This document shows positions 1-7,815 of a DNA stretch of 64,000 bases, piece after piece. The notes beneath the pieces were generated by a model. The model was not told the origin of the DNA and did no database searches. It saw only the letters and a list, made by a program, of their open reading frames with translations. This DNA comes from Pseudotabrizicola sediminis. Its GTDB lineage: Bacteria > Pseudomonadota > Alphaproteobacteria > Rhodobacterales > Rhodobacteraceae. Every line of letters begins with the position of its first letter. Positions within the stretch are counted from its first letter, which is position 1. The position numbers were made by a program, and so were the translations under genes. The stretch spans positions 1 through 64,000 of the forward strand of contig NZ_RPEM01000014.1 of the NCBI RefSeq assembly GCF_004745575.1, read 5' to 3'.

Positions 1-177
1 AAATTCTACAAATGCACCCCGTCAAAAATGGGGGGATTACCGCTTGACCCTTGCCGATTGGGTGGGTCTCCACATTTTCCGGGCAAATCCAACCCACCTC
101 CGCTCTGTGATCAGTTCAATCGGCTCAGGCCCTGATCTCGACGCCGAAACGGGGTCAGTTTTGCGTGCCTATTGACA
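1..177. mobile_element. possible right terminus of an insertion sequence (IS21-like end)
   Basis: No open frame of any credibility covers these bases. At 151-176 the sequence runs GGGGTCAGTTTTGC then GTGCCTATTGACA. Read on the minus strand this gives a TGTCAATAGGCACGC end, which resembles terminal repeats I remember from IS21-family elements of alphaproteobacteria. Upstream, 54-106 holds an imperfect GGGTGGGT / ACCCACC stem. The transposase genes would lie left of the window. The assignment rests on memory of the terminus and is weak. Confidence 0.28.
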
Positions 178-491
178 GAGAATCCTGAGATTTCAAATCA
201 TGCGGATCAACCCGCCTAGGCTTTCGAGTTTGACGACGCCCGAGGATGAAAGTTGGTTTGTCGCGGCGCACTCGTAAATTGCCAGACACTCGCGGCGACG
301 GAGGCGGAAGAAGCAGGGGATGCTCCGTTGCTGTCAGGCCAATCTCTGCCCGACGCAGAACACTCGTCATAGTGGTCGCCACGACCTACAGAACGTCCGC
401 TATGGAGGATTGTCGCAAGTGCCGGGAAGCACCACAATCGGGCTGCTCTCCGCCCTTCACGCGCGACGCACTGTATCAAACCTCGGCGAAA
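178..491. other. no recognisable gene
   Basis: About 310 bases follow the stop codon of the MarR-type gene. Short frames exist on both strands but overlap each other, show no family motif and lack a convincing ribosome binding site. The stretch may be a decayed continuation of the regulator's operon or plain spacer between the possible insertion-sequence end and the regulator. Confidence 0.5.
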
Positions 492-914
492 TCACTTCAG
501 GTTCGCCATCACTCGCGCCAGAATCACCCTTGCGCCCTCCATATTCTCCGGCGCTGTTCCTGCGAGGGCGCGAGCTTCGACGTCCTGCACGGCCACACGA
601 GCATCGACGAGAACGGTTTTTCCCTTCTCGGAAAGCGAAATGAGCACCATCCTGCTGTTGTTCGGCTCGGTTTGTCGATCGATGAAGCCATCCCGTTCGG
701 TGCGCTGAAGAGTGTTCGTCGTGGTCGAGGTCTCCAGGTCGAGGCGGCGGGCGATCATGGCCGGGCGCATGCCTCCGTGCCGCCCGATCAAATCCAGGAT
801 CGCATACTGGGCAGGTGCAAGGCCAAGCGGGGCGAGTGCCGCCGCTATTTCTCGTGACGCGATACGTGCAGCTGGCAGCACCAAATTCGTAAGAAAGCCC
901 CGTTCGTCGGTCAT
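492..914 (-). CDS. MarR-family winged-helix transcriptional regulator
   Basis: This encodes a 140-aa dimeric winged-helix repressor or activator of the MarR family. The recognition helix lies around residues 57-75 (a run starting RPAMIARRLDLE) and is followed by the family's wing, with the D/N-x-R-like NNSRMVLISLSEKGK segment. The protein has no cysteine, so a thiol redox switch of the OhrR type is excluded; its ligand is unknown. I chose the ATG at 914 because GAGGA sits 8 bases upstream; a TTG at 974 would add 20 poorly conserved residues. It is divergent from the nuclease-like gene at 1346, and four TACTAGC-type motifs lie between them. Control of itself and of the divergent operon is therefore likely, but this is inference. 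Confidence 0.9.
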   Translation of the reverse strand: MTDERGFLTNLVLPAARIASREIAAALAPLGLAPAQYAILDLIGRHGGMRPAMIARRLDLETSTTTNTLQRTERDGFIDRQTEPNNSRMVLISLSEKGKTVLVDARVAVQDVEARALAGTAPENMEGARVILARVMANLK

Positions 915-991
915 ATCAGTGGTCCTCGCAAGCCCCAAGAGATCGGTGCGAATCTGTCGTCTTGCAAGGGGCAATCCATCCGCGACCTCAA

Positions 992-1049
992 TATACTAGC
1001 ATGCTCCTATTATCAAACGCCAACCGACTTACTAGCTTACTAGTAAGTT
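992..1049. promoter_or_regulatory. two operator-like palindromes upstream of the MarR gene
   Basis: Two copies of TACTAGC lie 80-135 bases upstream of the MarR start. The first (992-1013) contains the palindrome AGCATGCT. The second (1027-1049) contains the perfect 12-base palindrome CTTACTAGTAAG at 1036-1047, preceded by a direct copy of CTTACTAG. MarR proteins bind palindromes of about this length beside their own gene, so these are plausible autoregulatory sites. No binding is shown by the sequence itself. Confidence 0.55.
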
Positions 1050-1273
1050 CGAGCGCCTCGACCTGGACGCGCCTCCCAGTTCTTCTGTCAATGAGCCATC
1101 GTCAGACGTACCACTCGTGACGACCATTCAGATGTAGCGCAGTCTCGCGCGCGGCAGGGCGAGTATCATATTTAAGAACAGTGCCCAACCGCTCGTTGAA
1201 ATGGTTCGACGCTGCCCCCCGGAGACGGATGTAGGCCCCGCCTCATGGGCCTCTGAACTTTTCTTCATCAAAG

Positions 1274-1326
1274 TTACTAGCATGCTATTGTAATCCGAGC
1301 TTCACATGAATATACTAGCATCATAG
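1274..1326. promoter_or_regulatory. two operator-like motifs upstream of the nuclease-like gene
   Basis: TTACTAGCATGCTATTGTAA at 1274-1293 contains the perfect palindrome TAGCATGCTA flanked by TTAC/GTAA. A second copy, TATACTAGCATCATAG, lies at 1311-1326, only 20 bases before the start codon at 1346. They share the TACTAGCAT core with the sites at 992 and 1027. A repressor bound here would cover the likely promoter and leader of the downstream gene. The remaining bases of the 915-1345 interval show no gene. Confidence 0.55.
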
Positions 1327-1345
1327 CCCAAATGGAGTAAATGAC

Positions 1346-1972
1346 ATGATCCACCAGCGCCCTTCACAGCTCACCCTTCCGCTGCACATGCCGCGCGACC
1401 CCGTCAGCCATATCACGCCGCCGGTGGGCAAGCCTGCCCTTGCGGATGTTCTTGGCAAGGACTTCAACAATCTCGCACGCTTTCCGGCCATCAGCCCGGC
1501 TGAGGCATCGCGCCATGCGCCCCAGATCGGTCTGGCAGGTGAAAGTCTGGTAACGTCCTGGGCGGCGCGGCGCGGGCTTGCCCCCGTCTCGATGCCTGCT
1601 GGCGCGCCGTTCGATCACATCTTCACGGTTGGTCCGCATCTGGTTCGCGCTCAGACGAAGACAACGACCGGTCCGAGGCGGGATGGTCGTTACAGTTTCA
1701 ACATGAGCAGGGGGAATTCTGGCGACCCCAATGGAACCTCCGCCTATGCGTCGAATGCATTCGATCTCGCAGCATTGGTCTTCCTTGATCTCGGGGTGAT
1801 TTACTTCACGACCGAGAAGAAATCACGCTTCCGCTTCACTACTGAGGAGGCGCAGTTGATGTCGCATATCGAGTTCGAATGCTTCTGCGACTGCCTTCTG
1901 CAACTGGCGGTGATCGACCGTAGGGCCTTCGACGTCCTGACCGATGAACCGGATTGCGAAGCCGACTGCTGA
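1346..1972 (+). CDS. PD-(D/E)XK nuclease-like protein of the element
   Basis: This 208-aa protein has the motif layout of a PD-(D/E)XK endonuclease fold: GLAGE with E66, then FDHIF with D90, then RAQTKT with Q103-x-K105. That spacing matches the small group I intron-type or Holliday-resolvase-like PD-(D/E)XK families, which hydrolyse DNA with a metal bound by the acidic residues. The N-terminal 60 residues and the Cys/acid-rich C-terminus are unassigned. The ATG at 1346 has GGAG 8 bases upstream. The gene is preceded by MarR-type operators and followed after 114 bases by the AAA+/M41 protease gene on the same strand, so the two may form an operon. The nuclease assignment rests on motifs only. 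Confidence 0.6.
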   Translation: MIHQRPSQLTLPLHMPRDPVSHITPPVGKPALADVLGKDFNNLARFPAISPAEASRHAPQIGLAGESLVTSWAARRGLAPVSMPAGAPFDHIFTVGPHLVRAQTKTTTGPRRDGRYSFNMSRGNSGDPNGTSAYASNAFDLAALVFLDLGVIYFTTEKKSRFRFTTEEAQLMSHIEFECFCDCLLQLAVIDRRAFDVLTDEPDCEADC

Positions 1973-2086
1973 CTGAGATCTGCCAAGCCTGACGGCCCGC
2001 ACGGGCCACGTTATCCAATCCACTTTCGCCAAACTCATTGATCCGCACGCTGGCGGACTGCCCCTTCTATTGCCCTGGAGACGCAC

Positions 2087-4405
2087 ATGACCGATCTCAC
2101 CACCTCTTCAAAAACGACCGACATCATCCCCGGCAACAACGCGGCGCCGCACGCAGACTGGCGCAGCTTCGCCGCCGAGATCTTGACTACGCTGGCGGAT
2201 CCGGAGCATCGGATCTGGGCATATGCCGCGTGGCACGGCAGTTCTGTGGTATCGCAGACGGATCACATCCCCGACGCAACGCCGGCGCGCGCAGATGAGG
2301 CGGCTGTTGATCCTTGGGCCGAAGATTATGAGGCGAGCGGCATTCTCGGCCTCGACTATCATGTGAATGACGCCACTGACCCGTCCCGGCCTGACCCCGA
2401 CGCGCCAGAAGACAGTAAAAGGGGTCGTCCGCGCGCATCAGTGTTGACGGCAGTGATGCGGATCGCGCGGCAGTTCGCCACGCTGCGGAATCTTCTCGGA
2501 ACTCTTGCGGCGCCGGGCGCGATCACTTTCCTGTCCTCTGGAACGCCCGAACTCGACAGCACCATCGAGCAGATCCTGAACGCAATCACCGTATCGGATC
2601 AGCGCGCACCAGGCGTGCCGAAACTGACGGCATGTACCATCGAGGAGGTATTCGCGATCGGGGACCGCAAGCGGTCGGGTCCGTTCGGCGCTTTCAGTGT
2701 CGGTGTCAAAAGGTGGATCGAAGACGGCCATCCGATCGTCATCACTGGTGCTGGGTCCGCAGTGATGCGTCCGGAACTGCAGGCCATGGTCAGCAATGTC
2801 ATCCATCTCGTGCCCTTCAGCCGCGAAATGCTGTGTGAGGTGCTCAACAGCCTCTATCCCGGTGGCGAGGTGCGGGCCGACAATCTTCCGGATTGCTTGG
2901 GTGCGGCAGAGCTCGGGTGCCTCTCGCCCGAAGCGCTGACCATTGCCACACGTGCCGCGACGCCGACGGATGCAATCCGGCGGCTGGTCGCAGACATTCC
3001 GTTGCCAACCGTAGCCGGGCCCGGACTTGCGGACTTCCCGCTGCAGCCAGCGGTTCGGGAACCTGTTGAACAGCTGCTTGCGGATATGCTGGCCTGGCAG
3101 AACGGGGACATCCCATGGTCCGATGTGTCGCGCGGCATTCTGCTGGTTGGGCCCCCGGGCTGTGGCAAAACCGAACTGCCTCGTCTCATTGCGAAAGAAG
3201 CCGGGATCACGGTCCATCCGGCCTCGATGGCCAAGTGGCAGTCCACCGGTGCGCGGTCGTCCGACATCTGCCGCGAGATGCGCAGTTTCTTCACCAAGGC
3301 TGCGGCAGCGGCACCCTGCATTGTCTTCATCGATGAGTTGGATACTTTCGGAGATCGCGGTCGACCCCAAGACCACAACAGCTCCTGGACCGACATGGTG
3401 ATCGGGGCACTGCTCGAATGTCTCGATGGATATGAAACCGGCGAAGGCGTCGTGGTGATGGCCGCGACGAATCTTCTGCACAAGATCGATGCCGCCCTGC
3501 GCCGGCCCGGCCGTTTCGACCGTGTTGTGACCGTTGGCCACCCCACGCCGGATCTGATGCCCTCGGCCTTCCGGTGGCACCTACGCGATGACCTGGAGGG
3601 GGCCGACCTGCCGGCCATCGCTGCGGCGGCGACCGGTATGACCGGAGCCGAGGTCGCTGAAAGTGTCCGGCGCGCACGGGCGTTGGCGCGGCGTGCCTGC
3701 CGTCCCCTCACGCCGGAAGATCTGGGCACTGCTATCGCGGAGAGGCGTCCGCCGCTCGCCGAGCAGTTGCGTTGGCAGGTGGCTGTCCATGAGTGCGGTC
3801 ACGCGATCGTCGCGCATGCAACCGGCCGGGCGCGACCGAAGCTGCTTTCCTTGCATACGGGGGGCGGCTCGGCCGACATGACGCGGGCTGCGAGCAACTT
3901 GCGCCGCGCTGATATCGATGATGAAATCGCCTGCTGTCTCGCTGGCCGCGCTGCGGAGCGCCTAATCGTCGGCTCCGCGAGCGGTGGGGCTGGCGGTACG
4001 GAGGACAGTGACCTCGCCCATGCGACCAGAGTGGCCGCGGGCATTGAACTGTCCTACGGTCTCGGCACCAGCGGAACCGCTTGGCATGGATCGCCGGACG
4101 CCGCACTGTATCAGATGCGCCTTGACCCGAACATCCTCGCACGGGTTCAGATTCATCTTGATGACGCGGAGGCCTTCGCCTTCGAGTTGCTGAAGACTAA
4201 CCGAGCGCTTCTTGAAGACATGGCGCGGGAGCTTATGCGGACCTGCCTGCTGACTGGCCCGACGCTGGCGGCACTCCTCGCACGCACCGACCCGCAACCC
4301 ACGGTGCGCAGGGCGGCGGGCCCGCCCCAGCAGGCACCTTCGGACCTCACCCGGACGACCACGCCAGCGCGTGCCGACAGGTTGTGGGGGCGGCGACGGA
4401 AGTGA
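2087..4405 (+). CDS. soluble FtsH-like AAA+ ATPase/M41 metalloprotease with large N-terminal extension
   Basis: This 772-aa protein should couple ATP-driven unfolding to zinc-dependent proteolysis. Residues ~300-530 form an AAA+ module: Walker A GPPGCGKT (355-362), Walker B FIDELD (414-419) and the second region of homology with RRPGRFDR (472-479). Residues ~545-740 are an M41 domain with HECGH (H568, E569, H572) and the third metal ligand D642 in DSDLAHAT. Unlike membrane FtsH (~640 aa), no N-terminal transmembrane segment is visible. Instead there are ~300 residues whose second half (about 195-300) resembles a degenerate AAA domain without a P-loop. The start at 2087 has GGAG 6 bases upstream. 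It follows the nuclease-like gene and precedes a decayed partial copy of its own C-terminus. Substrate and role are unknown; defence or element maintenance is conceivable. Confidence 0.8.
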   Translation: MTDLTTSSKTTDIIPGNNAAPHADWRSFAAEILTTLADPEHRIWAYAAWHGSSVVSQTDHIPDATPARADEAAVDPWAEDYEASGILGLDYHVNDATDPSRPDPDAPEDSKRGRPRASVLTAVMRIARQFATLRNLLGTLAAPGAITFLSSGTPELDSTIEQILNAITVSDQRAPGVPKLTACTIEEVFAIGDRKRSGPFGAFSVGVKRWIEDGHPIVITGAGSAVMRPELQAMVSNVIHLVPFSREMLCEVLNSLYPGGEVRADNLPDCLGAAELGCLSPEALTIATRAATPTDAIRRLVADIPLPTVAGPGLADFPLQPAVREPVEQLLADMLAWQNGDIPWSDVSRGILLVGPPGCGKTELPRLIAKEAGITVHPASMAKWQSTGARSSDICREMRSFFTKAAAAAPCIVFIDELDTFGDRGRPQDHNSSWTDMVIGALLECLDGYETGEGVVVMAATNLLHKIDAALRRPGRFDRVVTVGHPTPDLMPSAFRWHLRDDLEGADLPAIAAAATGMTGAEVAESVRRARALARRACRPLTPEDLGTAIAERRPPLAEQLRWQVAVHECGHAIVAHATGRARPKLLSLHTGGGSADMTRAASNLRRADIDDEIACCLAGRAAERLIVGSASGGAGGTEDSDLAHATRVAAGIELSYGLGTSGTAWHGSPDAALYQMRLDPNILARVQIHLDDAEAFAFELLKTNRALLEDMARELMRTCLLTGPTLAALLARTDPQPTVRRAAGPPQQAPSDLTRTTTPARADRLWGRRRK

Positions 4406-5178
4406 CGGGGGCTGAGATCGCGGCCAGTGTGCGCCATGACCGCGCTCACCGACCGCTCGGTCCCGACGATCTGATGGCAGCCGTCAACGAAATCCGCCCG
4501 CCGCTCGAAGACAAGTTGCGTTGGCAAGTGGCGGTCCATGAGGTCGGCTATGCGATCATGGCACACGCGACCGGCTGCGCTCGTCCGCACCTGCTGTCGT
4601 TCCATGCTGTCGGCGGTGGGGCCGAAATGACCCGTGTGCCGAATGCCCTGTACCGTAGCGATCTGGATAGTGACCTGGCCTGCCTACTTAGCTGGCCGGG
4701 CCGTGGAACTCCTGGTTCTCGGCTCGGCGAGTTGCGGCTTCGGAGGGCCGAAGGACAGCGATCTGGCACATGCGACAAGAACGGCAGCGGCGATCGAGCG
4801 GTCGTTCGGCCTCGGCGGCAGCGGAACGGCACATGTTGCGGGCTGGCGGACAGCACGCTCCAGCAGGTGCGTCTGGACATTGAACTTCTCGTGCGGGTGC
4901 AGATCCGCCTCGACAATTCCGGGGGTGTTGCGCTCGAGTTGCTGAAAACCAATCTCGCGCTTCTTGAGGAAATGTCCACGCACCTGAGGCGCACCACGGT
5001 CTTGAGTGACCCGGCCCTCGCAGACTTCCTTGCTCAGATAGATCATCCGTCCCCAGACATGATCAAACAGCCAAGCCCGCGGCAAACAAAGCTTGGGGAC
5101 GCCCATGTCACGAGCAGCAACAATGCCCAACCTCTCGTGGAAATGCCGGGCTCCCGCACGACCGGACCGCAGTCGTAA
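4384..5178 (+). pseudogene. decayed tandem partial copy of the M41 protease domain
   Basis: The sequence repeats the end of the upstream protein, from the AAA lid (TGAEV / TGAEI) through the M41 domain to the C-terminal helix (LELLKTN). The metal motif has become HEVGY, losing the second histidine. Around 4687-4690 an extra base shifts the frame. The conserved LAGRAVELLVLGSAS and DSDLAHAT segment then continues in the next frame until about 4840, where a compensating change restores the original frame at LADSTLQQVRLD. One open frame of 264 codons survives, but its middle 50 residues are nonsense relative to the family. It opens with GTG inside the end of the upstream gene. It looks like an inactive remnant of a duplication. 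Confidence 0.8.
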
Positions 5179-5218
5179 TCAGTAGCCATCTCTGAATTCT
5201 ACCCCATCACTTCTTTTC

Positions 5219-5247
5219 AATAGGAAACCGCGCCCGTGAGGGCGCGG
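5219..5247 (-). terminator. intrinsic terminator-like hairpin
   Basis: CCGCGCCC and GGGCGCGG form an 8-bp stem around a GTGA loop (5228-5247). On the minus strand the stem is followed by TTTCCTATTG. It lies 10 bases after the stop codon of the minus-strand frame 5257-5760, which is part of the argument that the frame is used. Confidence 0.5.
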
Positions 5248-5256
5248 CGCGGCGCC

Positions 5257-5760
5257 TTACATATTGGGTAATTTGTCCAAGAAGCCGCGAGAAAACTGGA
5301 AGACCGAACTTGGGCCAAGATCACCGACAATCTTGAAATCCATGACCACCGGCTTCGTTGTGACGGTTCTATGTCCAGGCAACTTCGCGGTGCATTCGAC
5401 GCGGCAGTTATTCCAGCACCGATGACCAGGAGGCCGCGATGTACGACTCCCTGGCGCTCCGCGCGCGGAAAAAAACTTGTTGATATACGCGGCAACGAGA
5501 AAGAAGCGCATATTCGGAGCACTGGCATACATGGAACGAGCTGGATGTTCTGGAACATCCCGACTTGGTGGCCACGGCGCCATCTGATTTACCTCGGAAA
5601 ACATTTTGTGGAACACCGGCAGGGCATGGGGCTTCCCATCGACAAATCTTCCGGAACATTTGAGGCTCCGGCGATCAAACTTTCCCCTTTGACCGCTTTC
5701 GGAAAACGGGGAAATCGGTTGCACGTGTTCCGCGACTTTGGACGAGAGAAGTCCCAACAT
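5257..5760 (-). CDS. hypothetical protein, uncertain
   Basis: A 167-codon frame on the minus strand ends just before a terminator-like hairpin. The C-terminal part (VVMDFKIVGDLGPSSVF) looks protein-like, but I recognise no family. Overlapping frames on both strands are almost as long, codon usage is mixed compared with the GC-rich third positions of neighbouring core genes, and no strong ribosome binding site precedes the ATG at 5760. It lies between the decayed protease copy and the integrase genes, where foreign or decaying genes are expected. Confidence 0.3.
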   Translation of the reverse strand: MLGLLSSKVAEHVQPISPFSESGQRGKFDRRSLKCSGRFVDGKPHALPVFHKMFSEVNQMAPWPPSRDVPEHPARSMYASAPNMRFFLVAAYINKFFSARGAPGSRTSRPPGHRCWNNCRVECTAKLPGHRTVTTKPVVMDFKIVGDLGPSSVFQFSRGFLDKLPNM

Positions 5761-6248
5761 ACAGTGAAACAGTCAAGCGCAAAATCGACATTTTTTATCG
5801 CTTTTTGCGGGAGTTATCCACAGGCAATCCCATGTTCCGGATAAGTATCCTTGGGATCTTGTGAACGGCTCAACTATATTTGGATGCGAGCCACAGACCT
5901 GATGCGCCTGAAACCGACCATGGCCACGACCCTCCTCGATCCGCGAATAGCGGGCCAAAGCAAGACACCGAGAGACCAAAAAATGAAGAGCTTCCAGAAC
6001 GCCATGACTTGCGCAACCGGGCTGCAACGCGACGATGTCGCTGTGCATTATGGAGCTGGTCCCAGCCTCTCTTTCAAGCTTTTTGCAGCTTTCTATTTGC
6101 CCCTCGAGTGTCGGTCTGTCGAGATTCAGAAGGCATATGAAAAGTCCTTGGTGTCGCATAGCTGTGGAATGAAGAACGCGCCCGTCGTTTCCCGCCCGAG
6201 TCTATCGATCCGACTTCCTGACCTCACTGACATCAGGAGGCTTCGACG
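5761..6248. other. no convincing gene
   Basis: About 490 bases precede the integrase pair. Frames of 128-138 codons on opposite strands cover much of it, with no motif and no good start signal. The last 15 bases hold the strong AGGAGG binding site of the next gene. It probably contains the promoter of the integrase operon and remnants of older cargo. Confidence 0.5.
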
Positions 6249-6446
6249 ATGCCCGGACCGCGCCTAAGTAAAGCGAGCCTCTCGAATGCTCTGTCCGCGT
6301 TAATGGACCTTGGGATGACGCCTCGCCAAGTGTCGATAAACACCGACGGGACCTTCACCATTGACCTCGGTGAGACGCATGCGGAACAATCAGCAGACCG
6401 TGCCACCGTGCCGAAGAAGTGGGCTTCACAGGGAGTGATCAAGTGA
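6249..6446 (+). CDS. small integrase-associated protein
   Basis: This is a 65-aa protein with a helical N-terminal half and a short strand segment around INTDGTFTID. Small proteins with a similar helix-then-DGT layout often precede integrases or sit in prophages of this group; their role is not known to me, and an excisionase-like accessory function is possible. A strong AGGAGG lies 9 bases before the ATG. The stop overlaps the GTG start of the integrase (GTGA at 6443-6446), so the two are almost certainly translationally coupled. Confidence 0.7.
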   Translation: MPGPRLSKASLSNALSALMDLGMTPRQVSINTDGTFTIDLGETHAEQSADRATVPKKWASQGVIK

Positions 6447-7720
6447 GATACCGATTTCCCGGTCTTTTGCGGGACAAGACCGCTGCAGGGACGGTTCGCT
6501 GGCGCGTTCGTGTCGAGGGACTTCCGAACAAAAAGGTTCGGATCTTTTGCGGACCCGGTGAGCCGGGCTTCGAAATGCAGTACTGTGCCGCGCGTGCAAG
6601 CCATTCCGTGGAGGTCGTGAAGCCGGTGTGTCCACAAAAGGGTACTCTGGACGAGTTGTGCGACAAGTTTCTGGAATGGATGCAAGTCCAAGTCGAAGGA
6701 AAGAACCTGTCCCCGCTGACGCTTTCCGGACGCCGTACAGGCTTGACGCAGGCGCGCGAAGTCAAGGATCCGGACGGCGACCGCATGGGATCTCTCAGTG
6801 CCGACATGCCCGAGGACGCGTTCATCCATATCTACGACTCCTTCGGGTCGAGGACCGGCGCAGCCGAGACCAGCCTCAAAGCTCTACGTGCAGCGTACAA
6901 ATGGGGACAGGATAGAGGTTTTCCCAAAAACAGCGCTGTGTTGAGGGTGAAGTCCACCCATCGAAGCAAGGGAGGGGCAACGCCATGGAGTTCAGCGGAC
7001 GCGATTAAGTTTCTGAAATACCATGGCCCAGGCACCATGGCCCGGCTCTGGTTTTGTCTTGCTTACGCAACGCATGGCAGAATCGGGGATGCTCCAACCC
7101 TTGGGCCAAGCAATGAGTTCGTTCATGATGGTAAGCGGCATCTCGAATGGCAGCCAAGAAAGAAGGGGTCGGCATACGTTTCATTTCCATTCGACGGCGC
7201 GCTGGCCGAGGAACTCGAAAACCATCCCAAGCGTGAGACCTACCTTGCAACGGACTACGGAAGGCCGTTCGCTTCGTCCGGCAGCCTCGACAACCGTGTC
7301 CGGAAGTGGATCATTGCGGCTGGCCTGTGCGTAGAAGCAACGGCGACTGACGGAAGTCTGGTCTACGAAGGCACGGGCAAGAGAAAGGTCGTCAAGAAAT
7401 TGGCCACCCGCTCGCAGCATGGCATTCGCAAAGGTGTCGCGGAACTTATGGCTGAAAACGGAGCTACGGAATACGAGCTCATGGCGTCTTTCGGCTGGAC
7501 GGACGCGAGGACCGCAGCAATCTATACGAAAAAATTCCAGCGACGTGGTGCAGCAACTGCCGCTTCAAACCGGATCCTGACTGCGCAAGGTGGACCACGG
7601 ACCAAGCGTCGTGGTCCACAAGGCCACGAAAACACCAGAAAAATAAAGGAAAAATCAATGGTGTGGCAGCCCGTAGGGGAGTCGAACCCCTCTTCCCAGG
7701 TTGAAAACCTGGTGTCCTAA
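6443..7720 (+). CDS. tyrosine recombinase/integrase
   Basis: This 425-aa site-specific recombinase has an N-terminal core-binding region (~60-180) and a catalytic domain (~185-380). The catalytic signature is visible: Arg in THGRIGDAP, His/Arg in HGIRKGV, Trp in SFGWTDART and nucleophile Tyr in AAIYTKKF. It would integrate and excise the element at the adjacent tRNA-Glu. I chose the GTG at 6443, overlapping the upstream stop, because 6419 lies within the preceding gene. The last ~19 codons (after KSM) read antisense through the 3' half of the tRNA-Glu gene, so the C-terminus is partly made of attachment-site sequence and would change on excision. Confidence 0.92.
   Translation: MRYRFPGLLRDKTAAGTVRWRVRVEGLPNKKVRIFCGPGEPGFEMQYCAARASHSVEVVKPVCPQKGTLDELCDKFLEWMQVQVEGKNLSPLTLSGRRTGLTQAREVKDPDGDRMGSLSADMPEDAFIHIYDSFGSRTGAAETSLKALRAAYKWGQDRGFPKNSAVLRVKSTHRSKGGATPWSSADAIKFLKYHGPGTMARLWFCLAYATHGRIGDAPTLGPSNEFVHDGKRHLEWQPRKKGSAYVSFPFDGALAEELENHPKRETYLATDYGRPFASSGSLDNRVRKWIIAAGLCVEATATDGSLVYEGTGKRKVVKKLATRSQHGIRKGVAELMAENGATEYELMASFGWTDARTAAIYTKKFQRRGAATAASNRILTAQGGPRTKRRGPQGHENTRKIKEKSMVWQPVGESNPSSQVENLVS
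7664..7701. other. putative attachment site in the tRNA-Glu 3' half
   Basis: The integrase sits directly against the 3' end of tRNA-Glu, and elements of this type cross over within the 3' half of a tRNA. The shared core should therefore lie between the CCA end (7664) and the anticodon loop (about 7701). No second copy of this stretch is found in 1-7663, so the other attachment site must be left of the window. The exact core length cannot be seen. Confidence 0.5.
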
Positions 7721-7738
7721 CCGATAGACGAACGGGCC
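7664..7738 (-). tRNA. tRNA-Glu (anticodon TTC)
   Basis: This 75-nt tRNA has a complete cloverleaf on the minus strand. The acceptor stem is GGCCCGT paired with ACGGGCT, the anticodon stem CCAGG/CCTGG encloses TTTTCAA with anticodon TTC, the T arm is AGGGG/CCCCT with TTCGACT, the discriminator is G and CCA is encoded. Its 3' half doubles as the likely integration site of the element to its left. Confidence 0.96.
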
Positions 7739-7815
7739 ACTGGCGGGGTGAATAGGGCAGCGGGCGGCAGCGCGCAAGGGGAAAAGTGACGGCCCTGCCA
7801 CCGATGCATCACGGC

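Noticed and set aside
246-857. Plus-strand frame of about 203 codons opposite the MarR gene
   Set aside because: Antisense of a gene with a clear winged-helix signature; no motif or binding site of its own.
5773-6267. Opposing frames of 128 and 138 codons before the integrase pair
   Set aside because: They overlap on both strands, have no motif, and lack ribosome binding sites; treated as non-coding.
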